DNA of 64,000 nucleotides from Megachile rotundata. Taxonomy: Eukaryota > Arthropoda > Insecta > Hymenoptera > Megachilidae. Every line of letters starts with the position of its first letter. Within the stretch, counting starts at the first letter, position 1. The position numbers and the translations under genes are program-made. A model generated the notes under the pieces. The model searched no databases. It saw nothing but the letters and a program-made list of their open reading frames with translations, and was not told the origin of the DNA. Where the stretch lies: assembly GCF_050947335.1 (NCBI RefSeq), contig NW_027473882.1, forward strand, positions 1 through 64,000, written 5' to 3'. Below are positions 23,569-35,933 of the stretch, piece after piece.

Positions 23569-25100
23569 TCTATCGAACATATCTGCATAATATGGTTAAC
23601 AATATGAGTTAGATTGATAATAATAAGAGTAATAAGTATAGTAATTGTCGTTCTCTCGATCATATAAGCATAATATGGCTAATAATATGAGTTAGAGTGA
23701 TAATACTAAGAGTAGTGAGTACAGTAATTCTCATTCCATCGATCATATAAGCATAATATGGCTAATAATATGAGTTAGATTGATAATAATAAGAGTCCTA
23801 AGTATAGTATTTGTCGTTCTATCGATCATATAAGCATAATATGGCTAATAATACGAGTTAGATTGATAATAATAAGAGTAATAAGTATAGTAATTGTCGT
23901 TCTATCGATCATTTAAGCATAATATGGCTAATAATATGAGTTAGATTGATAATGATAACAGTAATAAGTATAGTAATTGTCGTTCTATCGATAATATAAG
24001 CATAATATGGCTAATAATATGAGTTAGAGTGATAATACTAAGAGTAGTGAGTACAGTAATTCTCATTCCGTCGATCATATAAGCATAATATGGCTAATAA
24101 TATGAGTTAGATTCATAATAATAGCAGTAATAAGTACAGTAATTGTCGTTCTATCGATAATATAAGCATAATATGGCTAATAATATGAGTTAGATTGATA
24201 ATACTAAGAGTAGTGAGTACAGTAATTGTCGTTCTATCGATCATATAAGCATAATATGGCTAATAATATGTGTTAGATTGATAATAATAAGAGTAGTAAG
24301 TATAGTATTTGTCGTTCTATCGATCATATAAGCATAATATGGCTAATAATACGAGTTAGATTGATAATAATAAGAGTAATAAGTATAGTAATTGTCGTTC
24401 TATCGATCATTTAACCATAATATGGCTAATAATATGAGTTAGATTGATAATAATAAGAGTAATAAGTTTAGTAATTGTCGTTCTATCGATCATATAAGCA
24501 TAATATGGCTAATAATATGAGTTAGATTGATAATACTAAGGGTAGTGAGTATAGTAATTCTCGTTCTATCGATCATATGAGCATAATATGGCTAATAATA
24601 TGAGTTGGATTGATAATAGTAAGAGTAATAAGTATAGTAATTGTCGTTCTATCGATCATATGAGCATAATGTGGCTAATAATATGAGTTAGATTGATAAT
24701 ACTAAGAGTAGTGAGTATAGTAATTCTCATTCTATCGATCATATAAGCATAATATGGCTAATAATATGAGTTAGATAGATAATAATAAGAGTAATGAGTA
24801 TAGTAATTGTAGTTCTATCGATCATATCTGCATAATATGGTTAATAATATGAGTTAGATTCATAATAATAACAGTAATAAGTATAGTAATTGTCGTTCTA
24901 TCGATCATTTAAGCATAATATGGCTAATAATATGAGTTAGATTGATAATAATAAGAGTAATAAGTATAGTAATTGTCGTTCTATCGGTCATTTAAGCATA
25001 ATATGGCTAATAATATGTGTCAGATTGATAATAATAACAGTAATAAGTATAGTAATTGTCGTTCTATCGATAATATAAGCATAATATGGCTAATAATATG
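23569..25100 (+). repeat. 25-monomer-offset secondary duplication (about 1.5 kb)
   Basis: The stretch copies 21494-23025 at an offset of 2075 bp (25 monomers). It contains gagtcctaag at 23793 and atatgtgttag at 24268, which occur in 19030-22930 but not in 14465-18365, so it was made from the second copy. Later private changes are ccgtcgatc near 24069 and cgatcat in place of cgataat near 24482. Confidence 0.87.
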
Positions 25101-25228
25101 AGTTAGATTGATAATACTAAGAGTAGTGAGTAGAGTAATTCTCGTTCTATCGATCGTATAATAATAATATGGCTAATAATATGAGTTAGATTGATAATAA
25201 TATGTGTAAAAAGTAGAGTAATTGTCGT
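25101..25228 (+). repeat. Monomers with cgatcgtataataat and aatatgtgtaaaaag
   Basis: An agtagagtaattctcgt monomer leads to tctatcgatcgtataataat at 25146 and aataatatgtgtaaaaagtag. The same run is found at 32755-32863. The distance between the two tct starts, 25146 and 32781, is 7635, which is 92 x 83 minus the single deletion at 32411. Confidence 0.8.
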
Positions 25229-25643
25229 TCGATCGATCATATCTGCATAATATGGTTAATAATATGAGTTAGATTGATAATAATAAGAGTAATGAGTATT
25301 GTAATTGTCGTACTATCGATCATATAAGCATAATATGGCTAATAATGTGAGTTAGATTGATAATAGTGAGTGCAATAAATATAGTAATTGTCGTTCTATC
25401 GCCCATATAAGCACAATATGGCTAATAATATGAGTTAGATTGATAATAATAAGAGTAATAAGTATAGTAATTGTCGTTCTATCGATCATATAAGCATAAT
25501 ATGGCTAATAATATGAGTTAGATTGATAATAATAAGTGTAATAAGTATAGTAATTGTCGTTCTATCGGTCATTTAAGCATAATATGGCTAATAATATGAG
25601 TCAGATGGATAATAATAACAGTAATAAGTATAGTAATTGTCGT
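25229..25643 (+). repeat. Alpha fragment m23-m27
   Basis: The order is ttcgatcgatc at 25229, actatcg/gtgagtgcaataaat at 25312, cgcccatataagcac at 25395 (private C), aagtgtaataag at 25478 and cggtcattt with gagtcagatgg at 25561. A cgataat monomer at 25644 and catataatcat at 25727 follow, as at 18921 and 33527. Confidence 0.84.
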
Positions 25644-26224
25644 TCTATCGATAATATAAGCATAATATGGCTAATAATATGAGTTAGATTGATAATACTA
25701 AGAGTAGTGAGTATAGTAATTCTCGTTCTATCGATCATATAATCATAATATGGCTAATAATATGAGTTAGATTGATAATACTAAGGGTAGTGAGTATAGT
25801 AATTCTCGTTCTGTCGATCATGTAAGCATAATATGGCTAATAATATGAGTTGGATTGATAATAATAAGAGTAATAAGTATAGTAATTGTCGTTCTATCGA
25901 TCATATAAGCATAATATGGCTAATAATATGAGTTAGATTGATAATACTAAGAGCAGTGAGTATAGTAATTCTCATTCTATCGATCATATAAGCATAATAT
26001 GGCTAATAATATGAGTTAGATAGATAATAATAAGAGTAATGTGTATAGTAATTGTAGTTCTATCGATCATATCTGCATAATATGGTTAATAATATGAGTT
26101 AGATTCATAATAATAACAGTAATAAGTATAGTAATTGTCGTTCTATCGATCATTTGAGCATAATATGGCTAATAATATGAGTTAGATTGATAATAATAAG
26201 AGTAATAAGTATAGTAATTGTAGT
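25644..26224 (+). repeat. Seven monomers with ctgtcgatcatgtaagc
   Basis: The block has cgataat, catataatcat, ctgtcgatcatgtaagc at 25810, gagcagtgag near 25951, gatagataat with aatgtgtatag near 26038, catatctgc with gattcataat and catttgagc near 26149. The aatgtgtatag and catttgagc states recur at 36660 and 36773, so the 36.4-36.8 kb block shares recent ancestry with this one. Confidence 0.8.
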
Positions 26225-27884
26225 TCTATCGATCATATCTGCATAATATGGTTAATAATATGAGTTAGATTCATAATAATAACAGTAATAAGTATAGTAG
26301 TTGTCGTTCTATCGATCATTTAAGCATAATATGGCTAATAATATGAGTTAGATTGATAATAATAAGAGTAATAAGTGTAGTAATTGTCGTTCTATCAGTC
26401 ATTTAAGCATAATATGGCTAATAATACGAGTTAGATTGATAATAATAAGAGTAATAAGTATAGTAATTGTCGTTCTATCGATCATATAAGCACAATATGG
26501 CTAATAATATGAGTTAGATTGATAATAATAAGAGTAATGAGTATAGTAATTTTCGTTCTATCGATCATATCTGCATAATATGGTTAACAGTATGAGTTAG
26601 ATTGATAATAATAAGAGTAATAAGTATAGTAATTGTCGTTATATTGATCATATAACCATAATATGGCTAATAGCATGAGTTGGATTGATAATAATAAGAG
26701 TAATGAGTATAGTAATTGTCGTTCTATCGATCATATCTGCATAATATGGTTAATAATATGAGTTAGATTGATAATAGTGAGTGTAATAAATATAGTAATT
26801 GTCGTTCTATCGCTCATATTAGCACAATATGGCTAATAACATGAGTTAGATTGATAATAATAAGAGTAATAAGTATAGTAATTGTCGTTCTATCGATCAT
26901 ATAAGCATAATATGGTTAATAATATGAGTTAGATTGATAATAATAACAGTAATAAGTATAGCAATTGTCGTTCTATCGATAATATAAGCATAATATGGCT
27001 AATAATATGAGTTAGATTGATAATACTAAGAGTAGTGAGTATAGTAATTCTCATTCTATCGATCATATAAGCATAATATGGCTAATAATAGGAGTTAGAT
27101 TGATAATAATAACAGTAATAAGTATAGTAATTGTCGTTCTATCGATAATATAAGCATAATATGGCTATTAATATGAGTTAGATTCACAATAATAAGAGTA
27201 ATAAGTATAGTAATTGTCGTTCTATCGATCATATAAGCATAATATGGCTAATAATATGAGTTAGATTTATAATAATAAGAGTAATAAGTATAGTAATTGT
27301 CGTTCTATCGATCATATAAGCACAATATGGCTAATAATATGAGTTAGATTGATAATAATAAGAGTAATAAGTATAGTAATTGTCGTTATAACGATCATAT
27401 AACCATAATATGGCTAATAGCATGAGTTAGATTGATAATAATAAGAGTAATGAGTATAGTAATTGTCGTTCTATCGATCATATCTGCATAATATGGTTAA
27501 TAATATGAGTTAGATTGATAATAGTGAGTGTAATAAATATAGTAATTGTCGTTCTATCGCTCATATAAGCACAATATGGCTAATAATATGAGTTAGATTG
27601 ATAATAATAAGAGTAATAAGTATAGTAATTGTCGTTCTATCGATCATATAAGCATAATATGGCTAATAATATGAGTTAGATTGATAATACTAAGTGTAAT
27701 AAGTATAGTAATTGTCGTTCTATCGATCATAATTGCATAATATGGTTAAGAATATGAGTTAGATTGATAATAATAAGAGCAATGAGTATAGTAATTGTCG
27801 TACTATCGATCATATAAGCATAATATGGCTAATAATATGAGTTAGATTGATAATAATAAGTGTAAAAAGTAGAGTAATTGTCGT
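26225..27884 (+). repeat. Alpha copy m3-m22, indel-free reference
   Basis: Twenty monomers occupy exactly 1660 bp (20 x 83) in the alpha order: m3 at 26225, m5 (cagtcattt) at 26391, m8 (tatattgatc) at 26640, m10 at 26806, m13 (aataggag) at 27055, m14 (ggctattaat) at 27138, m17 (tataacgatc) at 27387, m20 at 27636, m21 (cataattgc) at 27719 and m22 at 27802. The absence of indels makes it the best template for the repeat. It passes directly into a J monomer at 27885. Confidence 0.9.
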
Positions 27885-28299
27885 TCTATCGGTCATTTAA
27901 GCATAATATGGCGAATAATATGAGTTGGGTTGATAAAACTAAGAATAATAAGTATAGTAACTGTCGTTCTATCGATCATATAAGCATAATATGGTTAATA
28001 ATATGAGTTAGAATGATAATAATAAGAGTAATAAGTATAGTAATTGTCGTTCTATCGATCATATCTGCATAATATGGTTAATAATATGAGTTAGATTGAT
28101 AATAGTGAGTGTAATAAGTATAGTGAATGTCGTTCTATCGATCATATCAGCATAATATGGGTAATAATATGAGTTGGATTGATAATAGTAAGAGTAATGA
28201 GTATAGTATTTGTCGTTCTATCGATCATATAAGCATAATATGGCTAATAATACGAGTTAGATTGATAATAATAAGAGTAATAAGTATAGTAATTGTCGT
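27885..28299 (+). repeat. J/K cassette 4
   Basis: J is at 27885, ggttaat/gaatgataat at 27968, catatctgc/agtgagtgta at 28051, K at 28134 and aatacgag at 28217. It joins alpha m22 on the left, so alpha m23-m27 are missing here. On the right it leads to gattcataat and tctttctatcg monomers, as cassette 1 does. Confidence 0.86.
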
Positions 28300-28342
28300 T
28301 CTATCGATCATATAAGCATAATATGGCTAATAATATGAGTTA

Positions 28343-29338
28343 GATTCATAATAATAAGAGTAATAAGTATAGTAATTGTCTTTCTATCGATCATATAAGC
28401 ACAATATGGCTAATAATATGAGTTAGATTGATAATAATAAGAGTAATGAGTATAGTAATTGTCGTTCTATCGAACATATCTGCATAATATGGTTAACAAT
28501 ATGAGTTAGATTGATAATAATAAGAGTAAAGAGTATAGTAATTGTCGTTATATCGATCATATAACCATAATATGGCTAACAGCATGAGTTGGATTGATAA
28601 TAATAAGAGTAATGAGTATAGTAATTGTCGTTCTATCGAACATATCTGCATAATATGGTTAACAATATGAGTTAGATTGATAATAATAAGAGTAATAAGT
28701 ATAGTAATTGTCGTTCTCTCGATCATATAAGCATAATATGGCTAATAATATGAGTTAGAGTGATAATACTAAGAGTAGTGAGTACAGTAATTCTCATTCC
28801 ATCGATCATATAAGCATAATATGGCTAATAATATGAGTTAGATTGATAATAATAAGAGTCATAAGTATAGTATTTGTCGTTCTATCGATCATATAAGCAT
28901 AATATGGCTAATAATACGAGTTAGATTGATAATAATAAGAGTAATAAGTATAGTAATTGTCGTTCTATCGATCATTTAAGCATAATATGGCTAATAATAT
29001 GAGTTAGATTGATAATGATAACAGTAATAAGTATAGTAATTGTCGTTCTATCGATAATATAAGCATAATATGGCTAATAATATGAGTTAGAGTGATAATA
29101 CTAAGAGTAGTGAGTACAGTAATTCTCATTCCATCGATCATATAAGCATAATATGGCTAATAATATGAGTTAGATTGATAATAATAGCAGTAATAAGTAC
29201 AGTAATTGTCGTTCTATCGATAATATAAGCATAATATGGCTAATAATATGAGTTAGATTGATAATACTAAGAGTAGTGAGTACAGTAATTGTCGTTCTAT
29301 CGATCATATAAGCATAATATGGCTAATAATATGAGTTA
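28343..29338 (+). repeat. 12-monomer unit (996 bp), copy 1
   Basis: It begins at gattcataat, continues with tctttctatcg, cgaacatatctgc (28466), tatatcg with ggctaacagcatg, a second cgaacatatctgc (28632), tctctcgatc, gagtcataag, aatacgag, gataatgataacag, agagtgataatac with ccatcgatc, and gataatagcag. Copy 2 follows directly. The doubled cgaacatatctgc, two monomers apart, is itself a small duplication. A minus-strand open frame at 28493-28726 is not a gene. Confidence 0.87.
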
Positions 29339-30334
29339 GATTCATAATAATAAGAGTAATAAGTATAGTAATTGTCTTTCTATCGATCATATAAGCACAA
29401 TATGGCTAATAATATGAGTTAGATTGATAATAATAAGAGTAATAAGTATAGTAATTGTCGTTCTATCGAACATATCTGCATAATATGGTTAACAATATGA
29501 GTTAGATTGATAATAATAAGAGTAAAGAGTATAGTAATTGTCGTTATATCGATCATATAACCATAATATGGCTAATAGCATGAGTTGGATTGATAATAAT
29601 AAGAGTAATGAGTATAGTAATTGTCGTTCTATCGAACATATCTGCATAATATGGTTAACAATATGAGTTAGATTGATAATAATAAGAGTAATAAGTATAG
29701 TAATTGTCGTTCTCTCGATCATATAAGCATAATATGGCTAATAATATGAGTTAGAGTGATAATACTAAGAGTAGTGAGTACAGTAATTCTCATTCCATCG
29801 ATCATATAAGCATAATATGGCTAATAATATGAGTTAGATTGATAATAATAAGAGTCATAAGTATAGTATTTGTCGTTCTATCGATCATATAAGCATAATA
29901 TGGCTAATAATACGAGTTAGATTGATAATAATAAGAGTAATAAGTATAGTAATTGTCGTTCTATCGATCATTTAAGCATAATATGGCTAATAATATGAGT
30001 TAGATTGATAATGATAACAGTAATAAGTATAGTAATTGTCGTTCTATCGATAATATAAGCATAATATGGCTAATAATATGAGTTAGAGTGATAATACTAA
30101 GAGTAGTGAGTACAGTAATTCTCATTCCATCGATCATATAAGCATAATATGGCTAATAATATGAGTTAGATTGATATTAATAGCAGTAATATGTACAGTA
30201 ATTGTCGTTCTATCGATAATATAAGCATAATATGGCTAATAATATGAGTTAGATTGATAATACTAAGAGTAGTGAGTACAGTAATTGTCGTTCTATCGAT
30301 CATATAAGCATAATATGGCTAATAATATGAGTTA
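29339..30334 (+). repeat. 12-monomer unit, copy 2
   Basis: This is the adjoining copy of 28343-29338. Differences seen are gagtaataag for gagtaatgag near 29434, ggctaatagcatg for ggctaacagcatg near 29575, gatattaatagcag near 30174 and aatatgtacag near 30188. The aatatgtacag state is shared with 31185, exactly 996 bp further on. A partial third unit is therefore present at 30950-31330 and was derived from copy 2. Confidence 0.87.
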
Positions 30335-30925
30335 GATTGATAATAATAACAGTAATAAGTATAGTAATTGTCGTTCTATCGATAATATAAGCATAATATG
30401 GCTAATAATATGAGTTAGATTGATAATACTAAGAGTAGTGAGTATAGTAATTCTCATTCTATCGATCATATAAGCATAATATGGCTAATAATAGGAGTTA
30501 GATTGATAATAATAACAGTAATAAGTATAGTAATTGTCGTTCTATCGATAATATAAGCATAATATGGCTATTAATATGAGTTAGATTCACAATAATAAGA
30601 GTAATAAGTATAGTAATTGTCGTTCTATCGATCATATAAGCATAATATGGCTAATAATATGAGTTAGATTTATAATAATAAGTGTAATAAGTATAGTAAT
30701 TGTCGTTCTATCGATCATATAAGCACAATATGGCTAATAATATGAGTTAGATTGATAATAATAAGAGTAATAAGTATAGTAATTGTCGTTATAACGATCA
30801 TATAACCATAATATGGCTAATAGCATGAGTTAGATTGATAATAATAAGAGTAATGAGTATAGTAATTGTCGTTCTATCGATCATATCTGCATAATATGGT
30901 TAATAATATGAGTTAGATTGATAAT
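30335..30925 (+). repeat. Alpha fragment m11-m18 inserted between 12-monomer units
   Basis: The order is m11 (aacag, in the monomer starting 30292), m12 (cgataat, tctcatt) at 30375, m13 (aataggag) at 30458, m14 (ggctattaat) at 30541, m15 with aagtgtaataag at 30624, m16 at 30707, m17 (tataacgatc) at 30790 and m18 at 30873. The fragment takes the place of the first half of what would be the third 12-monomer unit and keeps its 996-bp spacing. Confidence 0.85.
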
Positions 30926-31785
30926 AATAAGAGTAATAAGTATAGTAATTGTCGTTCTATCGATCATTTAAGCATAATATGGCTAATAATATGAGTTAGA
31001 TTGATAATGATAACAGTAATAAGTATAGTAATTGTCGTTCTATCGATAATATAAGCATAATATGGCTAATAATATGAGTTAGAGTGATAATACTAAGAGT
31101 AGTGAGTACAGTAATTCTCATTCCATCGATCATATAAGCATAATATGGCTAATAATATGAGTTAGATTGATAATAATAGCAGTAATATGTACAGTAATTG
31201 TCGTTCTATCGATAATATAAGCATAATATGGCTAATAATATGAGTTAGATTGATAATACTAAGAGTAGTGAGTACAGTAATTGTCGTTCTATCGATCATA
31301 TAAGCATAATATGGCTAATAATATGAGTTAGATTGATAATAATAAGAGTAGTAAGTATAGTATTTGTCGTTCTATCGATCATATAAGCATAATATGGCTA
31401 ATAATACGAGTTAGATTGATAATAATAAGAGTAATAAGTATAGTAATTGTCGTTCTATCGATCATTTAACCATAATATGGCTAATAATATGAGTTAGATT
31501 GATAATAATAAGAGTAATAAGTATAGTAATAGTCGTTCTATCGATAATATAAGCATAATATGGCTAATAATATGAGTTAGATTGATAATACTAAGGGTAG
31601 TGAGTATAGTAATTCTCGTTCTATCGATCATATAAGCATAATATGGCTAATAATACGAGTTAGATTGATAATAATAAGAGTAATAAGTATAGTAATTGTC
31701 GTTCTATCGATCATTTAACCATAATATGGCTAATAATATGAGTTAGATTGATAATAAGAAGAGTAATAAGTATAGTAATTGTCGT
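30926..31785 (+). repeat. Partial third 12-monomer unit and catttaacc monomers
   Basis: From 30956 the order matches the end of the 12-monomer unit: catttaagc with gataatgataacag, cgataat with agagtgataatac, ccatcgatc with gataatagcag and aatatgtacag, then cgataat. After 31330 come agtagtaagtatagtattt, aatacgag, catttaacc, and cgataat with actaaggg, as at 17640-17930. One monomer ends in aatagtcgt near 31530. Confidence 0.78.
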
Positions 31786-32250
31786 TCTATCGATAATATA
31801 AGCATAATATGGCTAATAATATGAGTTAGATTGATAATACTAAGGGTAGTGAGTATAGTAATTCTCGTTCTATCGATCATATAAGCATAATATGGCTAAT
31901 AATATGAGTTGGATTGATAATAATAAGAGTAATAAGTATAGTAATTGTAGTTCTATCGATCATATCTGCATAATATGGTTAATAATATGAGTTAGATTCA
32001 TAATAATAACAGTAATAAGTATAGTAGTTGTCGTTCTATCGATCATTTAAGCATAATATGGCTAATAATATGAGTTAGATTGATAATAATAAGAGTAATA
32101 AGTGTAGTAATTGTCGTTCTATCAGTCATTTAAGCATAATATGGCTAATAATACGAGTTAGATTGATAATAATAAGAGTAATAAGTATAGTAATTGTCGT
32201 TCTATCGATCATATAAGCACAATATGGCTAATAATATGAGTTAGATTGAT
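31786..32250 (+). repeat. Alpha fragment m1-m6
   Basis: The order is m1 (cgataat, actaaggg) at 31786, m2 (ggattg, tgtagt) at 31869, m3 at 31952, m4 at 32035, m5 (cagtcattt) at 32118 and the first half of m6 (agcacaatatgg) at 32201. It then turns into an actaagag monomer. The preceding monomer has gataataagaagag, also found before m1 at 33941 and 41328. Confidence 0.85.
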
Positions 32251-33194
32251 AATACTAAGAGTAGTGAGTATAGTAATTCTCGTTCTATCGATCATATAAT
32301 CATAATATGGCTAATAATATGAGTTAGATTGATAATACTAAGAGTAGTGAGTATATTAATAGTCGTTCTATCGATCATATAAGCATAATATGGCTAATAA
32401 TATGAGTTAGATTATAATAATAAGAGTAGTAAGTATAGTATTTGTTGTTCTATAGATCATATCTGCATAATATGGTTAATAATATGAGTTAGATTGATGA
32501 TAATAAGAGTAATAAGTATAGTATTTGTCGTTCTATCGATCATATAAGCATAATATGGCTAATAATATGAGTTAGATTGATAATAATAAGAGTAATAAGT
32601 ATAGTAATTGTCGTTCTATCGGTCATTTAAGCATAATATGGCTAATAATATGTGTCAGATTGATAATAATAACAGTAATAAGTATAGTAATTGTCGTTCT
32701 ATCGATAATATAAGCATAATATGGCTAATAATATGAGTTAGATTGATAATACTAAGAGTAGTGAGTAGAGTAATTCTCGTTCTATCGATCGTATAATAAT
32801 AATATGGCTAATAATATGAGTTAGATTGATAATAATATGTGTAAAAAGTAGAGTAATTGTCGTTCGATCGATCATATCTGCATAATATGGTTAATAATAT
32901 GAGTTAGATTATAATAATAAGAGTAGTAAGTATAGTATTTGTTGTTCTATAGATCATATAAGCATAATATGGCTAATAATACGAGTTAGATTGATAATAA
33001 TAAGAGTAATAAGTATAGTAATTGTCGTTCTATCGATCATTTAACCATAATATGGCTAATAATATGAGTTAGATTGATAATAAGAAGAGTAATAAGTATA
33101 GTAATTGTCGTTCTATCGATAATATAAGCATAATATGGCTAATAATATGAGTTAGATTGATAATACTAAGGGTAGTGAGTATAGTAATTCTCGT
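32251..33194 (+). repeat. Deletion-tagged monomers and a mixed block
   Basis: Two monomers here lack the g of gattgataat (gattataat at 32409 and 32898) and are followed by tctatagatc (32449 and 32946), which loses the cg of the usual atcgat. Between them lies a run shared with 23071-23330 and 25063-25260. The same tagged monomer recurs at 33735. The three tags are spaced by whole monomers (498 and 830 bp, less one for each deletion). Confidence 0.83.
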
Positions 33195-33526
33195 TCTATC
33201 GATCATATAAGCATAATATGGCTAATAATGTGAGTTAGATTGATAATAGTGAGTGCAATAAATATAGTAATTGTCGTTCTATCGCTCATATAAGCACAAT
33301 ATGGCTAATAATATGAGTTAGATTGATAATAATAAGAGTAATAAGTATAGTAATTGTCGTTCTATCGATCATATAAGCATAATATGGCTAATAATATGAG
33401 TTAGATTGATAATAATAAGTGTAATAAGTATAGTAATTGTCGTTCTATCGGTCATTTAAGCATAATATGGCTAATAATATGAGTCAGATGGATAATAATA
33501 ACAGTAATAAGTATAGTAATTGTCGT
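33195..33526 (+). repeat. Alpha fragment m24-m27
   Basis: gtgagtgcaataaat at 33195, cgctc at 33278, aagtgtaataag at 33361 and cggtcattt with gagtcagatgg at 33444 keep the alpha order. The left joint lies inside the monomer at 33195, whose 5' part is plain catataagc. The right side continues with cgataat and catataatcat. Confidence 0.82.
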
Positions 33527-33940
33527 TCTATCGATAATATAAGCATAATATGGCTAATAATATGAGTTAGATTGATAATACTAAGAGTAGTGAGTATAGT
33601 AATTCTCGTTCTATCGATCATATAATCATAATATGGCTAATAATATGAGTTAGATTGATAATACTAAGAGTAGTGAGTATATTAATAGTCGTTCTATCGA
33701 TCATATAAGCATAATATGGCTAATAATATGAGTTAGATTATAATAATAAGAGTAGTAAGTATAGTATTTGTTGTTCTATAGATCATATAAGCATAATATG
33801 GCTAATAATACGAGTTAGATTGATAATAATAAGAGTAATAAGTATAGTAATTGTCGTTCTATCGATCATTTAACCATAATATGGCTAATAATATGAGTTA
33901 GATTGATAATAAGAAGAGTAATAAGTATAGTAATTGTCGT
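33527..33940 (+). repeat. Link with third deletion-tagged monomer
   Basis: cgataat at 33527, catataatcat at 33610, the gattataat monomer at 33693, tctatagatc with aatacgag at 33775, and catttaacc with gataataagaagag at 33858 lead into m1 at 33941. The same run, tag included, occurs at 32284-32448 and 32946-33111 in pieces. Confidence 0.8.
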
Positions 33941-35933
33941 TCTATCGATAATATAAGCATAATATGGCTAATAATATGAGTTAGATTGATAATACTAAGG
34001 GTAGTGAGTATAGTAATTCTCGTTCTATCGATCATATAAGCATAATATGGCTAATAATATGAGTTGGATTGATAATAATAAGAGTAATAAGTATAGTAAT
34101 TGTAGTTCTATCGATCATATCTGCATAATATGGTTAATAATATGAGTTAGATTCATAATAATAACAGTAATAAGTATAGTAGTTGTCGTTCTATCGATCA
34201 TTTAAGCATAATATGGCTAATAATATGAGTTAGATTGATAATAATAAGAGTAATAAGTGTAGTAATTGTCGTTCTATCAGTCATTTAAGCATAATATGGC
34301 TAATAATACGAGTTAGATTGATAATAATAAGAGTAATAAGTATAGTAATTGTCGTTCTATCGATCATATAAGCACAATATGGCTAATAATATGAGTTAGA
34401 TTGATAATAATAAGAGTAATGAGTATAGTAATTTTCGTTCTATCGATCATATCTGCATAATATGGTTAACAGTATGAGTTAGATTGATAATAATAAGAGT
34501 AATAAGTATAGTAATTGTCGTTATATTGATCATATAACCATAATATGGCTAATAGCATGAGTTGGATTGATAATAATAAGAGTAATGAGTATAGTAATTG
34601 TCGTTCTATCGATCATATCTGCATAATATGGTTAATAATATGAGTTAGATTGATAATAGTGAGTGTAATAAATATAGTAATTGTCGTTCTATCGCTCATA
34701 TTAGCACAATATGGCTAATAACATGAGTTAGATTGATAATAATAAGAGTAATAAGTATAGTAATTGTCGTTCTATCGATCATATAAGCATAATATGGCTA
34801 ATAATATGAGTTAGATTGATAATAATAACAGTAATAAGTATAGTAATTGTCGTTCTATCGATAATATAAGCATAATATGGCTAATAATATGAGTTAGATT
34901 GATAATACTAAGAGTAGTGAGTATAGTAATTCTCATTCTATCGATCATATAAGCATAATATGGCTAATAATAGGAGTTAGATTGATAATAATAACAGTAA
35001 TAAGTATAGTAATTGTCGTTCTATCGATAATATAAGCATAATATGGCTATTAATATGAGTTAGATTCACAATAATAAGAGTAATAAGTATAGTAATTGTC
35101 GTTCTATCGATCATATAAGCATAATATGGCTAATAATATGAGTTAGATTTATAATAATAAGAGTAATAAGTATAGTAATTGTCGTTCTATCGATCATATA
35201 AGCACAATATGGCTAATAATATGAGTTAGATTGATAATAATAAGAGTAATGAGTATAGTAATTGTCGTTCTATCGATCATATCTGCATAATATGGTTAAT
35301 AATATGAGTTAGATTGATAATAGTGAGTGTAATAAATATAGTAATTGTCGTTCTATCGCTCATATAAGCACAATATGGCTAATAATATGAGTTAGATTGA
35401 TAATAATAAGAGTAATAAGTATAGTAATTGTCGTTCTATCGATCATATAAGCATAATATGGCTAATAATATGAGTTAGATTGATAATACTAAGTGTAATA
35501 AGTATAGTAATTGTCGTTCTATCGATCATAATTGCATAATATGGTTAAGAATATGAGTTAGATTGATAATAATAAGAGCAATGAGTATACTAATTGTCGT
35601 ACTATCGATCATATAAGCATAATATGGCTAATAATATGAGTTAGATTCATAATAATAAGTGTAAAAAGTAGAGTAATTGTCGTTCGATCGATCATATCTG
35701 CATAATATGGTTAATAATATGAGTTAGATTGATAATAATAAGAGTAATGAGTATTGTAATTGTCGTAACTATCGATCATATAAGCATAATATGGCTAAAA
35801 ATGTGAGTTAGATTGATAATAGTGAGTGCAATAAATATAGTAATTGTCGTTCTATCGCTCATATAAGCACAATATGGCTAATAATATGAGTTAGATTGAT
35901 AATAATAAGAGTAATAAGTATAGTAATTGTCGT
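33941..35933 (+). repeat. Alpha, long copy m1-m25 without m17
   Basis: Twenty-four monomers run from m1 at 33941 through m5 (34273), m8 (tatattgatc, 34522), m10 (34688), m13 (34937), m14 (35020) and m16 (35186) directly to m18 (35269), then m21 (35518), m23 (35684), m24 with the inserted base in gtaactatcg (35766) and m25 (35851). The monomer 35186-35268 joins m16 to the gagtaatgag end of m17. This is the longest single alpha copy after the first one. Confidence 0.9.
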
